Assembly: GCA_011523545.1 (NCBI GenBank)
Contig: WTGN01000040.1
Span: 20,868 to 84,867 of the forward strand
DNA: 64,000 nt
Reading direction: 5' to 3'
Origin: Chloroflexota bacterium
GTDB taxonomy: Bacteria > Chloroflexota > Anaerolineae > Aggregatilineales > Phototrophicaceae
Shown here: positions 32,633-41,039 of the stretch, in pieces
How positions within the stretch are numbered: the stretch's first letter is position 1
Layout of the letters: each line of letters opens with the position of its first letter
Translations under genes and position numbers: made by a program
The notes under the pieces: model-generated
What the model was told of the DNA's origin: nothing
Databases searched by the model: none
Seen by the model: only the letters and a program-made list of their open reading frames with translations

Positions 32633-34016
32633 GCGCGTACACTGTCGCCTGCTGAAACTCGAACGCAAGCCGAAGCGTCTCGCCGGCCAGCTCGGCCAGG
32701 TCACGCCCCCGCCAGCGCAGCTCGCAGCGCGCCCCGCCCTGCACAATGCTGCGGCAGTCATCCAGCCCGAACCCGCTCACTTCCGCGCCGCCGGCATCCA
32801 TGATCATGGCGCGGATAGAACCGCCCGGCTCGATGTCCGCGTTGACGCTCAGCCCGTCGCCGCGCAGCCGCAGGGGAGTCGTCTCCAGCCGCGCTGTTTG
32901 CTGCGGGTCGTCGGGAATGAAGCCGGCCCAGCGGTCGATGGCCAGCGTCGCCAGGTTGAGCGAGCCTTCACGCCAGTTGTTGTGGCCGCCGTTGCTCCCG
33001 CCGTAGTAGATGAGAATCCGCCCGTCGTGGACGAAGGGCGCGGCGGCATAGACGCAGCCGCAATCATGCTCGCCGTCAGGGTAGCTGCCGGCGCCGCGCG
33101 GAATCAGCGGCTGGCCCGGGCAAATGCGCTGCCAGTTGACGCTGTCGACGCTGTACGCCAGCTCCGTATCGACCATGTCCCAGTTTGCGGCGCTCGCATC
33201 GCCTTTGTGGAAAATGGACGGCAGGCCGATGTAGAGGTCGCCATAGCGGCAGATGGGCATGGAATAGATTTGGTCATGGGCGTCGGCGCCGCGCATGATT
33301 TCGACCGGCGCTGTCCAACGGCGAAAGTCCTCGCTTTCGCTGCGCAAGACGGTGCGGATGCCGCCTGACCAGCCGCGCGTGATGCAGATGTAGCGCTTCA
33401 AAGCGGGCGACCAGATGGCGTTGTTGTGGCAGTCGCCGGCGGCGTCATGTTCGTCCCAGAGAACGGGCGGCGACCAGCGGAGGCCGTCGGCGGAGAAGCA
33501 GGCCGCCATGCGCCGCGCGCTGGCATTGCGATGGATGAATTTGTAGCGCCGGGCCGGGTCGGGCGCGCGCCAATCTTTGAGCACGCCGCCAGCATGCAGC
33601 CCGTGACTGCGCCGGCGCATGACGATGTTGTTCACTTTCGAGCCCTCGAAATCAATAAGCCCGAGCGCCGGTTTCTCCCAGTGGATGCCGTCGCTCGAAA
33701 TGGCGTAGAGCAGGCCCTCTTCGCGCTCGGATTCGCCATAGGATTGACGCGGGCGCTGGGCCGGGGGACTGCGATTGGACAAGCCGTCATAGATGAAGGA
33801 CTTGTACCAGCACTTGAAGCGGCCGTCTTCACGGTCGTAGATGACGTTGGGGTAGACGTTGTCCAGCCGCGCTTCCCAGGGTTTGGGCGGCTCGGCGAAG
33901 GCCTCCTCGACGAAGAGGGGATTGGCCGGATGCTTCTGGACGGCGCCGAGTTCGAGCTTGGCGTTGGCGCTGGCGGCGACATTGCGCGAGTCTAGGAGCA
34001 AAAGCGACGATGACAT
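32601..34016 (-). CDS. Five-bladed beta-propeller glycosidase-like protein (GH32/GH43/GH130-like)
   Basis: The 471-residue protein has repeated propeller blades: NVYPNVIYDREDGRFKCWY, LLYAISSDGIHWEKP, CHNNAIWSPALKRYICI, LAYSVDSVNWQRI and FVHDGRILIYYGGS. These resemble the blades of GH32, GH43 and GH130 enzymes, with a C-terminal beta-sandwich-like part from about residue 385. A precise family could not be assigned. No signal peptide is present, so it acts inside the cell or is a binding protein. It is the first gene of a carbohydrate-oriented stretch. Confidence 0.75.
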   Translation of the reverse strand: MSSSLLLLDSRNVAASANAKLELGAVQKHPANPLFVEEAFAEPPKPWEARLDNVYPNVIYDREDGRFKCWYKSFIYDGLSNRSPPAQRPRQSYGESEREEGLLYAISSDGIHWEKPALGLIDFEGSKVNNIVMRRRSHGLHAGGVLKDWRAPDPARRYKFIHRNASARRMAACFSADGLRWSPPVLWDEHDAAGDCHNNAIWSPALKRYICITRGWSGGIRTVLRSESEDFRRWTAPVEIMRGADAHDQIYSMPICRYGDLYIGLPSIFHKGDASAANWDMVDTELAYSVDSVNWQRICPGQPLIPRGAGSYPDGEHDCGCVYAAAPFVHDGRILIYYGGSNGGHNNWREGSLNLATLAIDRWAGFIPDDPQQTARLETTPLRLRGDGLSVNADIEPGGSIRAMIMDAGGAEVSGFGLDDCRSIVQGGARCELRWRGRDLAELAGETLRLAFEFQQATVYALNAARVPASD

Positions 34017-34106
34017 GCGTCTTCGGCTTTCAAAGGTCTAGCGGCAAATGTAGGCTAACGCGCGACAATGCCGCCGCCCACGCGAAATTCCTTGCGATCC
34101 ACTGCG

Positions 34107-34219
34107 TTCAACTCCCCCTCCCTCTTTAGGGGATGCCTGCCATAGAGATGGCAGGAGGGGGCCGGGGGTGGGGGTCTGCCGCCCGTAACGTAAACAGGGG
34201 CGACCTATCGCGTCGCCCG
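34107..34219 (+). repeat. C-rich repeat and degenerate GTAG element
   Basis: 34107-34170 has a CTCCCCCTCCC arm, TGCCTGCCATAGAGATGGCAGG and a GGCCGGGGGTGGGGG end. 34195-34219 is a CAGGGGCGACC/GTCGCCC hairpin lacking the full GTAG. No gene is seen in 34,017-34,261. Confidence 0.65.
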
Positions 34220-34261
34220 AACTTGGTATTCCGCATCACTAAATTGAAAAGAACAAAACCG

Positions 34262-34495
34262 CTATCGAAACAAATCTTTTGGAAGCTTCGACTGCCGAAT
34301 GATTGAAGACAATGTGCCCGCTCTCAATTCCTGATGATTGGGAACGGGCACCGTTATAGTCGTATATTCTCCATTCAATTGGAGAATCTTTTTCTGCATG
34401 ACAATGTGGCTGCCCTTTTGCCTGACCTCGACGAATCCCTCCAATATGAGTATTCGGCATACTTCACGACTTGAGAGCAGTTTCCGTTTAGGCAC
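34262..34495 (-). CDS. hicA: HicA-family toxin
   Basis: The 77-residue protein has the HicA double-stranded RNA-binding-like fold: EVCRILILEGFVEVRQKGSHIVMQ, with the catalytic His in GSHI, and ELRAGTLSSIIRQSKL at the C-terminus. HicA toxins cleave mRNA. The start is GTG (34495), overlapping the hicB stop by eight bases (GTGCCTAA). The pair is AT-richer than the surroundings, in line with mobility. Confidence 0.88.
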   Translation of the reverse strand: MPKRKLLSSREVCRILILEGFVEVRQKGSHIVMQKKILQLNGEYTTITVPVPNHQELRAGTLSSIIRQSKLPKDLFR

Positions 34496-34706
34496 GTCGT
34501 ACTTTCAGTTGCTCTATGTGGCCGCGCCTTTCGAGTCGACTTTGGATTTCTGACGGCGACGCTGCCTCCAAAAACAGAGTTACCGCCTCCTTGATGTTTG
34601 CAATCGCCTCTTGACTTGTGCTTCCTTGACTTGCGATGTCATAGTCAAGACAATGGGAAATGAAAACGTCATCGTCTTGGACCACACTCACCGTGATCAT
34701 CTCCAT
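34488..34706 (-). CDS. hicB: HicB-family antitoxin
   Basis: The frame opens at 34775, but AAGGGGA seven bases before ATG 34706 decides the start (72 residues). The protein has the HicB fold: ITVSVVQDDDVFISHCLDYD, then ASQGSTSQEAIANIKEAVTLFLE. Here the antitoxin precedes the toxin. A TACAAT at 34749-34744 is a possible -10 box. No DNA-binding domain is present, so autoregulation may be weak. Confidence 0.85.
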   Translation of the reverse strand: MEMITVSVVQDDDVFISHCLDYDIASQGSTSQEAIANIKEAVTLFLEAASPSEIQSRLERRGHIEQLKVRRA

Positions 34707-34984
34707 ATTTGTTCCCCTTAGACTTAACTCCGCTTCACTTGACATTGTAGCGCAATTTGCATGTAAAAAGTACAAGCTTCCAAAATTCGACGTCTAGTTA
34801 ATCGGTTCACAAATGCCAATGTTGTGAGTATTCGCGGCTTCTGCGTGTCTTTATGATCAGAATATAGGCATCCGCGAAACTGGAAAGCCAGCCTTCGGGC
34901 GATGTCATCGGGCTAAGAATCAACTCGACGGTACATTCATGACATTGGCAGTCGCTCCAAAAACTTTCCACTAAGGCACGCCGA

Positions 34985-36289
34985 CTAGCGCTCGGCCAGC
35001 GTCTGCCGCGCCAGCGCCGTGAAGCGATCGATCATGTCGTCGATGGCGAAGGATTCGACGCCGATGATGAAAGAATGCGCTCTGTTGTTGGAGTTGCGCG
35101 TCCAGTGTTCGGGGATAGCGTCTTTTCCATAGGCGGCGCCGAAGATGCTGCCGGCGCTGGCGGCGGTGCAGTCATTGTCCAGGCCCATGGCCACCGTCTC
35201 GCCGATGACCTTGGTGAAATCGTCGCCGCCTATGTGCAGCCCCCAGATGGTCAGGGCCACATTGTTGATTGTGTGCACCGGGTGCATGCCGGCGTAGCGC
35301 TCGTCGGCGGCCGCGCGCGCGGCGCGGTAATCCTTGATGCCGTCAGCGGCGTCCAGCGCCCAGCGCAGCTCGCGCGCCAGCACGCAATCCGCCGGGATCT
35401 CCGCCAGGCCGGCTTCCAGCGCCGCCATGGGATCGCCCAGAGCGAAGGCGGCCGAGATGACGGCGGAGAAATACATCGCGCCATAGATGCCGTTGCGGCG
35501 GCAGCAGACGGTGGCGTTGCGCCAGGAGAATTCGGCGGCGAGCTCGGGATAGCCGGGCGCGGCATAGCCCCAGGGATCGGACTGAATGTCGCCGATGATC
35601 CAGAACATAGTGGGGTTGTCGACTGCGGCCGCCTGGTCAGCCGGCAGGCCCGCTTGCAGATTGCCGAGCACGGGCGACGCCGGCGAGACGGGCAGGTACT
35701 TGACCCAGGCCGCGCCGACATCTTCCGTGCTGAAGTCGATGCCATAATCTTCCAGGATGAGCATGCCCAGCTGGGTATAGATGAGGTCGTCATCGGTGGG
35801 CACGCCATCCATTTTTGCCGGCGTGAAGGCATCGCGGCGGCTCGTCTCATACTTGTATTCAAAGGGCCGCTCGGCGGCGCTCCAGTAATCGACGGGCGGG
35901 AAATCCTCGCCGAGGTAGGCCGCCCAAGCCGCCATCTTGTCCGGCGCCCAAAGCTCGACGATCGAGCCCAGGGTGCAGCCAGCGCAGCGCCCCAGCCAGG
36001 CGCCCTCCAGCCGATCGCGGTAGGTCGCTTCAGGCAGTTCAATCCAGTACCGGCGCGTTCCGGCCGGCCGCAGGTCGCGTATCCGGTCCAGGTCATCCGG
36101 TTCGGCGGCGCGCAAGGCGGGGTCATCGGGCAAGGCGCGCAGCTCGGCCAGCTTGTCGGCCAGCAGCGATTGGATCTCCGCCACTTTCTCGGCGACGCCG
36201 GCGGCGCCGGTTTCCGTCTTCAGCTGCGCCCAGAGGTTGATCGCGCGGGCCTTGTCTTGCAGGGGTTCGGGGTATTTGTAGTTGGTCAT
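34985..36289 (-). CDS. ADP-ribosylglycohydrolase-family protein, tandem copy 1
   Basis: Residues 1-75 form a family-specific helical N-terminus (TGAAGVAEKVAEIQSLLADK). The ADP-ribosylglycohydrolase fold follows, with the two dimetal motifs: Thr165-Asp166-Asp167 in VPTDDDLIY and Asp371/Asp373 in GLDNDCTAASAGS (canonical TDDT and DTDT). A Cys at position 374 replaces the usual Thr. INNVALTIWGL is conserved in all four copies. AGGAAC precedes the ATG. It is the last of four genes in transcription order and matches copy 2 in 79 of the first 100 residues. Substrate could be ADP-ribosylated protein, ADP-ribose or another N-glycoside. Confidence 0.88.
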   Translation of the reverse strand: MTNYKYPEPLQDKARAINLWAQLKTETGAAGVAEKVAEIQSLLADKLAELRALPDDPALRAAEPDDLDRIRDLRPAGTRRYWIELPEATYRDRLEGAWLGRCAGCTLGSIVELWAPDKMAAWAAYLGEDFPPVDYWSAAERPFEYKYETSRRDAFTPAKMDGVPTDDDLIYTQLGMLILEDYGIDFSTEDVGAAWVKYLPVSPASPVLGNLQAGLPADQAAAVDNPTMFWIIGDIQSDPWGYAAPGYPELAAEFSWRNATVCCRRNGIYGAMYFSAVISAAFALGDPMAALEAGLAEIPADCVLARELRWALDAADGIKDYRAARAAADERYAGMHPVHTINNVALTIWGLHIGGDDFTKVIGETVAMGLDNDCTAASAGSIFGAAYGKDAIPEHWTRNSNNRAHSFIIGVESFAIDDMIDRFTALARQTLAER

Positions 36290-36348
36290 GCGCTGTTCCT
36301 AAATCTTTCATTCCTATCAATACTAGAAAAAACACATTAAGTGCGGAT

Positions 36349-36506
36349 TTAGGGGCGAGCCGCCGGCTCACCCGTACGAACGTGATCTGACGGCGGGCGA
36401 TTTGATGGGCGGCCCGCTCGCTATCTCGATGTGGCGGGCGACCCAATGTGTAGCCTCTACAGACGCCACAAACATGCGCGGGCGACCTGATAGGTCACCC
36501 CTGCGC
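36349..36506 (+). repeat. GTAG-family elements between tandem copies 1 and 2
   Basis: Three elements: 36349-36377 (AGGGGCGAGCC/GGCTCACCC), inverted 36434-36461 and inverted 36479-36506, the last two somewhat decayed. They fill the intergenic space between two paralogues. Confidence 0.65.
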
Positions 36507-36526
36507 TTTCAACCGATGCGACTAGT

Positions 36527-37837
36527 TTATTCACCCGCTAGCACGTTCTGCGCCAGCGCGGTAAAGCGATCAACCATGTCGTCGATGGCAAATTCCGGCT
36601 GCCCGATGATGTATGAATAGACCTTGTTGTTGAAATCCCGCGTCCAATGTTCGGGGATGGCGTCTTTTCCGTATGCGGCGCCGAAGATGCTGCCGGCGGT
36701 GGCGGCGGTGCAGTCATTGTCCAGGCCCATGGCCACCGTTTCGCTGATGACCTTGCTGAAATCATCAGCGCCGATGGCCAGCCCCCAGACAGTCAGCGCG
36801 GCATTGTTGATGGTGTGGATGCGGTGCATGCCGGCGAAGCGCTCGTCGACGGCGGCGCGCGCGGCGCGATAATCCTTGATGTCGCCGGCGGCATCCAGCG
36901 CCCAGCGCACTTCGCGGGCCAGCAAGCACTCGGCCGGTATCTCGGCCAGGCCGGATTCCAGCGCCTGCATTGGATCGCCCGTAGCGAAGGCGGCGGCGAT
37001 CACAGCGGAGAAGTACATCGCGCCATAGATGCCGTTGCGCCGATGGCTGATTGCCGCGTCGCGCCAGGCGAATTCGGCGGCTTTCTCGGGATAGCCGGGC
37101 GCGGCATAAGCCCAGGGGTCGGAGCGGATGTCAGCGCCGATCCAGAACATGAAGGGATTATCGACCGTCGCCGCTCGCGCGGGCGGGACGCCGTTGCGCA
37201 GATTGCGCAGGGCGACGCCTTCCGCCGTCGCCGCATGGGGCAGGTATTTCACCCAGGCGGCGCCGACATCGTCCAGGCTGAAGCCGGGCCCATAATCTTC
37301 CAGGATGAGCATGCCCAGCTGCGTGTAGATGATGTCGTCATCGGTGGGCACGCCATCCATCTTGGAGCGGGTGAAGGCCTCGCGCAGGCTTGTCTTGTAT
37401 TTGAGATCATGCGGCCGTTCCGCCTCGCTCCAATAATCAGTCGGCGGGAAGGCGTCGCCCAGGTATGCCGCCCAGCCCTCCATCTTGTCAATCTCCCAGC
37501 ATTCGACGATCGAGCCCAAGACGCAGCCGGCGAAGCGCCCCATGATCGCGCCTTCAATCCGGTCGCAGTAGGTCGCCTCGGGCAGCTCGGTCCAATAGCG
37601 GCGCGTCCCCGCCGGCCGCAAGGCGCGGATGCCGTCCAGGTCGTCCGGTTCCAGCGCTTTTAATGCCGGATCATCGGGCAGGGCGCGCAGCTCGGCCAGC
37701 TTTTCGGCGAGCATGGCGCTGATCTCCGCCACTTTCTCGGCGAGGCCGGCTGCGCCCGTTTCCGCCTTCAGCTGGGCCCAGACGTTTATGGACCGGTCGA
37801 TATCTTCCAGGGGTTCGGGATAGTTGTAGTTGGTCAT
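36527..37837 (-). CDS. ADP-ribosylglycohydrolase-family protein, tandem copy 2
   Basis: Same architecture as copy 1 (436 residues): helical N-terminus, TDD motif at 165-167 (VPTDDDIIYTQ) and GLDNDCTAATAGSIFG near 375. AAGGAAAA is well placed before the ATG. Copies 1 and 2 share the MTNY N-terminus and the RPAGTRRYW stretch and are closer to each other than to copies 3 and 4, so the most recent duplication probably gave this pair. Metal-binding residues are all present, so it should be active. Confidence 0.88.
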   Translation of the reverse strand: MTNYNYPEPLEDIDRSINVWAQLKAETGAAGLAEKVAEISAMLAEKLAELRALPDDPALKALEPDDLDGIRALRPAGTRRYWTELPEATYCDRIEGAIMGRFAGCVLGSIVECWEIDKMEGWAAYLGDAFPPTDYWSEAERPHDLKYKTSLREAFTRSKMDGVPTDDDIIYTQLGMLILEDYGPGFSLDDVGAAWVKYLPHAATAEGVALRNLRNGVPPARAATVDNPFMFWIGADIRSDPWAYAAPGYPEKAAEFAWRDAAISHRRNGIYGAMYFSAVIAAAFATGDPMQALESGLAEIPAECLLAREVRWALDAAGDIKDYRAARAAVDERFAGMHRIHTINNAALTVWGLAIGADDFSKVISETVAMGLDNDCTAATAGSIFGAAYGKDAIPEHWTRDFNNKVYSYIIGQPEFAIDDMVDRFTALAQNVLAGE

Positions 37838-37855
37838 GGGATTTTCCTTAGCTTA

Positions 37856-38095
37856 CGGGCGACTCACCGAGTCGCCCCTACAGTTTCGCAATTTGGCGAG
37901 CGAAGTTATTTCCATGTGTACGGGCGAGCCGCCGGCTCGCCCCTACGAAATTCTGTTGTTTGGCGGGCGGGCAGCCAACCCCACCCCCCGGCCCCCTCCC
38001 CAGCCAGCTAAGGAGGGGGAGCAGAATGTAGCGAGACGCAAGGTGTTTTGCGTGGGCGGCGGCATTGTCGCCCGTGAGTCTACAGATTCGCGGGC
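37856..38095 (+). repeat. GTAG-foot hairpins and C-rich repeat between copies 2 and 3
   Basis: Inverted hairpins at 37856-37881 (GACT/AGTC arms) and 37917-37946 (GAGCC/GGCTC arms) precede a C-rich element (37978-38022, CCCCCTCC/GGAGGGGG) with a tail ACGCAAGGTGTTTTGCG at about 38036. The tail matches that near 3368. No gene is seen. Confidence 0.7.
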
Positions 38096-38109
38096 CGGCG
38101 GGCGCAGAA

Positions 38110-39414
38110 TCAAGCGCCGTGCACTTTCTCCGCTTGGGCGACGAAGCGGTCGATGACGTCATCAATGGCGAAGGGCGATTGATGATAGAGGAAGGTATGC
38201 ACCTTGTTGTTGAAGTTTTTGTACCAGTGTTTGGGGATGGCGCTCTTGCCATAAACGGCGCCCCAGATGCTGCCGGCGGTGGCGGCGGTGCAGTCGTTGT
38301 CTTTGCCCATGGCGACCGTCTCGCCGATGACTTTGCTGTAGTCTTCGCCACCGACCGTCAAGCCCCAGACGGTGAGCACGGTATTGTTGATGGCATGCGC
38401 GCCCCCCATGACCGTGTAGCGCTCTTCGATAGCGGCGGCGGCATCGCGATAATTCGCGATCTGCGGCGCCTCGTCCAGCGCCCAGCGGACTTCGCGCGCC
38501 AGATAACAATCGGCCGGTATTTCTTGCAGGCCGAACTTGAGGGCGTCGACGGTGTTGTCGACAGCGAAGGCGGCTGAAATGGCGGCGGAGAAGAACATGG
38601 CGGCAAAGATGCCATTGCGCCGATGGCTCACGTAGGCATCGCGATGGGCGAATTCGGCCGCTTTCTCCGGCCAGCCGGGCGCGGCATAACCCCAGGGGTC
38701 GGAGCGGATATCGGCGCCGATCCAGTTCAGAAAGGGATTATCGACCTCGGCCGCTCGCATTGGCGCGACGCCCTTGCGCAAATTGTCGAGCGCGATGCCC
38801 TCGGCGGTGAAGGCGAATGGCAGATATTTGATCCAGGCCTCGCCCAGCTCGTCAGTGCTGAAATCGAGCCCGTATTCCTCAAGGATCATCAAGCCGAGCA
38901 GGGTGTAGTTGAGGTCATCGTCGGTGGGTACGCCGTCCATCTTCGCCGGCGTGAAATCTTCGCGCAGGCTGGTCTGGTACTTCTTCATGTGCGGCTGCTC
39001 GGCGGCGCTCCAATAATCCACCAGCGGGTATTCGTCGCCGAGATAGGCGGCCCATTCTTCCATGCGTTCGACCGTCCAGCCTTCGACGATGGAGCCCAGC
39101 GTGCAACCGGCGCAGCGCCCCAGCCAGGACCCTTCAAGGCGCTCGCGGAAATCGTCGGCGAGCGAGCTCCACATGCGGCGGCTGCCGGCCGGGCGCAGGC
39201 TGCGGATCGTCTCCAGGTCGTCAGGTTCCGCTTCTGCCAGGGCGGCATCGTTGGGCAACGCGTCCAGCTCAGCGATTTTCTGCGCGAGCAGGGCTTCGAT
39301 CTCGGCCACTTTTTCGGCCACGCCGGGCGCGCCAAACTCAACTTTCTGCTGGGCGTAGGCGTTGATCCTGCGCTCCCAGGCCGCTACCTTGTCCGGATAT
39401 TCAAATAGTCGCAT
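38110..39414 (-). CDS. ADP-ribosylglycohydrolase-family protein, tandem copy 3
   Basis: This 434-residue paralogue begins MRLFEYPDKV and belongs with copy 4 (shared QQKVEFGAPGVAEKVAEIEA-type N-terminus). The TDD motif (VPTDDDLNYTLLGLMIL) and the C-terminal GKDNDCTAATAGSIWG motif are intact, with Lys instead of Leu before the first Asp. GGAGA precedes the ATG. Its fold and metal residues suggest a working hydrolase with a substrate that may differ from copies 1 and 2. Confidence 0.88.
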   Translation of the reverse strand: MRLFEYPDKVAAWERRINAYAQQKVEFGAPGVAEKVAEIEALLAQKIAELDALPNDAALAEAEPDDLETIRSLRPAGSRRMWSSLADDFRERLEGSWLGRCAGCTLGSIVEGWTVERMEEWAAYLGDEYPLVDYWSAAEQPHMKKYQTSLREDFTPAKMDGVPTDDDLNYTLLGLMILEEYGLDFSTDELGEAWIKYLPFAFTAEGIALDNLRKGVAPMRAAEVDNPFLNWIGADIRSDPWGYAAPGWPEKAAEFAHRDAYVSHRRNGIFAAMFFSAAISAAFAVDNTVDALKFGLQEIPADCYLAREVRWALDEAPQIANYRDAAAAIEERYTVMGGAHAINNTVLTVWGLTVGGEDYSKVIGETVAMGKDNDCTAATAGSIWGAVYGKSAIPKHWYKNFNNKVHTFLYHQSPFAIDDVIDRFVAQAEKVHGA

Positions 39415-39465
39415 GATGGTCTCCTATCTTAATTCCAGTTGTCGATTCTGCACATTCATCGCGCC

Positions 39466-39536
39466 GGGCGACCCAGTGGCTCGCCCTAAAGCATGCACTC
39501 TCACAAGCACGGGCGGCTCGCTGAGTCGCCCTTACG
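39466..39536 (+). repeat. Paired GTAG-family elements with linked spacer
   Basis: CGGGCGACCC/GGCTCGCCC, then the spacer AGCATGCACTCTCACAAGC, then CGGGCGGCTC/GAGTCGCCC, ending next to the stop of copy 4. The spacer recurs near 16803 and 19438. Confidence 0.7.
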
Positions 39537-40845
39537 AAATCTCATTGGCCAGCACCCTTTCCGCCTGGGCGGCGAAGCGATTTATGGTGTCGTCGATGGC
39601 GAAGATCCGCCGGCCATTCAGATAAGAGTGCATCGTATTGTTGAAGTTGCGCGTCCAATGTTCGGGTATCGCGCTCGCCCCGTAGACAGCGCCGAAGATG
39701 CTGCCCGCCGTGGCGGCGGTGCAGTCGTTGTCCTGGCCCATGGCGACGGTCTCGCCGATCATCTTGGTGTAATCATCACCGCCGACAGCCAAGCCCCAAA
39801 CCGTCAGGGCGTTGTTCTGCAAGGAATGCGACTTCCACAGGCCGGGGTAGCGTTCTTCGCAGAGGGCGGCGGCGTCTTTGTATCCCGATATCGACGGCGC
39901 CAGATCGAGCGCCCAGCGAAGTTCGCGCGCGGTGATGGACTCGGCGGGGATCTCTTCCAGGCCGATTTGCAGCGCTTCCATCGGATCGTCAACGGCGAAG
40001 GCGGCCGCGATCGCCGCTGAAAAGTACATGGCGGAATAGATGCCGTTGCGGCGGTGGCTGATGGTGGCGTCGCGCCAGGCGAATTCCGCCGCTTTTTCCG
40101 GCCAGCCGGGCGCGGCGTAACCCCAGGGGTCGGAGCGGATATCAGCGCCGATGAAGTTGAGGCAGGGGTTGTTGAGCGCACCCGCTTGCAGCGCCGGCAC
40201 GCCATTGCGCAGGTTCTCCAGGGCGACGCCCTCGGCGGTGAAGGCGAAGGGCAGGTATTTCACCCAGGCGGCGCCCACATCGTCGACGGTGAAATCGGGA
40301 CCATATTCTTCCAGGATCAGCAAGCCGAGCACGGTGTAGTTGAGGTCGTCATCGCTGGGCACGCCGTTCATCTTGGCGGGTGTGTAATCGTGGCGGGTGC
40401 TGACCTTGAGCCGGGGCTCCTGGGGTTGTTCCGCCTGGCTCCAATAATCCACCAGCGGGAACGGGTCGCCAATATATGCGGCCCAGCGCTCCATCCGGTC
40501 AACCTTCCAGCCTTCGACGATAGAGCCGAGCGTGCAGCCGGCGCAGCGCGCCAGCCAGGCCCCTTCCAGCCGATCGCGGAAGTCGGCGGGGAGCGATGTC
40601 AGCATGCGGCGGCGGCCGGCCCGGCGCAGAGCGAGGATGGACGGCAGATCGTCGGGTTCGGCCCGTTCCAGCTCGGGGTCATTGGGCAGCGCGTCGAGCT
40701 CGGCCACCTTCTGCTTGAGCAGCGCTTCAATCTCGGCCACCTTTTCCGCGACGCCCTGGGCGCCAAATTCGACCTTTTGCTTGGCGTAGCGGTTGATGGT
40801 CTGCTCCCAGCCTTTCAAATCGTCAACATAGTCAAAAAGCTTCAT
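39532..40845 (-). CDS. ADP-ribosylglycohydrolase-family protein, tandem copy 4
   Basis: The frame opens at 40905, but ATG 40845 follows AGGATGATGC and matches the N-terminus of copy 3 (MKLFDYVDDL), giving 437 residues. The metal motifs are intact: VPSDDDLNY, with Ser instead of Thr in the first motif, and GQDNDCTAATAGS. The Thr-to-Ser change is conservative. It is the first gene of the tandem array in transcription order. Copy 4 lies downstream of the sugar-isomerase gene on the same strand, about 110 bases away. Confidence 0.88.
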   Translation of the reverse strand: MKLFDYVDDLKGWEQTINRYAKQKVEFGAQGVAEKVAEIEALLKQKVAELDALPNDPELERAEPDDLPSILALRRAGRRRMLTSLPADFRDRLEGAWLARCAGCTLGSIVEGWKVDRMERWAAYIGDPFPLVDYWSQAEQPQEPRLKVSTRHDYTPAKMNGVPSDDDLNYTVLGLLILEEYGPDFTVDDVGAAWVKYLPFAFTAEGVALENLRNGVPALQAGALNNPCLNFIGADIRSDPWGYAAPGWPEKAAEFAWRDATISHRRNGIYSAMYFSAAIAAAFAVDDPMEALQIGLEEIPAESITARELRWALDLAPSISGYKDAAALCEERYPGLWKSHSLQNNALTVWGLAVGGDDYTKMIGETVAMGQDNDCTAATAGSIFGAVYGASAIPEHWTRNFNNTMHSYLNGRRIFAIDDTINRFAAQAERVLANEIS

Positions 40846-40941
40846 AGCATCATCCTGTTTCAGAGTATTTGTCGGCGCTTGCGCAAAGCATAACAGTTCA
40901 GACAACCCGCGTCAAAAACAGTCTCTCTCGCTGGATATTGC

Positions 40942-41039
40942 CGGGGCGAGAGACGGTCAGTGTCTACGCGACCCTGGTCTCGCTCTCCCCTTCGCATCGC
41001 CGTATTCAATCAGTGGGCGAGCCACCGGCTCGCCCCTAC
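40942..41039 (-). repeat. GTAG-family elements at the 3' end of the isomerase gene
   Basis: A variant containing GTCAGTGTCTACGCG (40942-40990) and a complete inverted hairpin (41013-41039, GTAGGGGCGAGCC on the minus strand). The second lies inside the isomerase reading frame. Confidence 0.7.

Noticed and set aside
35075..36340. Forward frames opposite each tandem ADP-ribosylglycohydrolase gene
   Set aside because: They recur opposite all four paralogues only because the paralogues are similar; there is no ribosome-binding site or domain.
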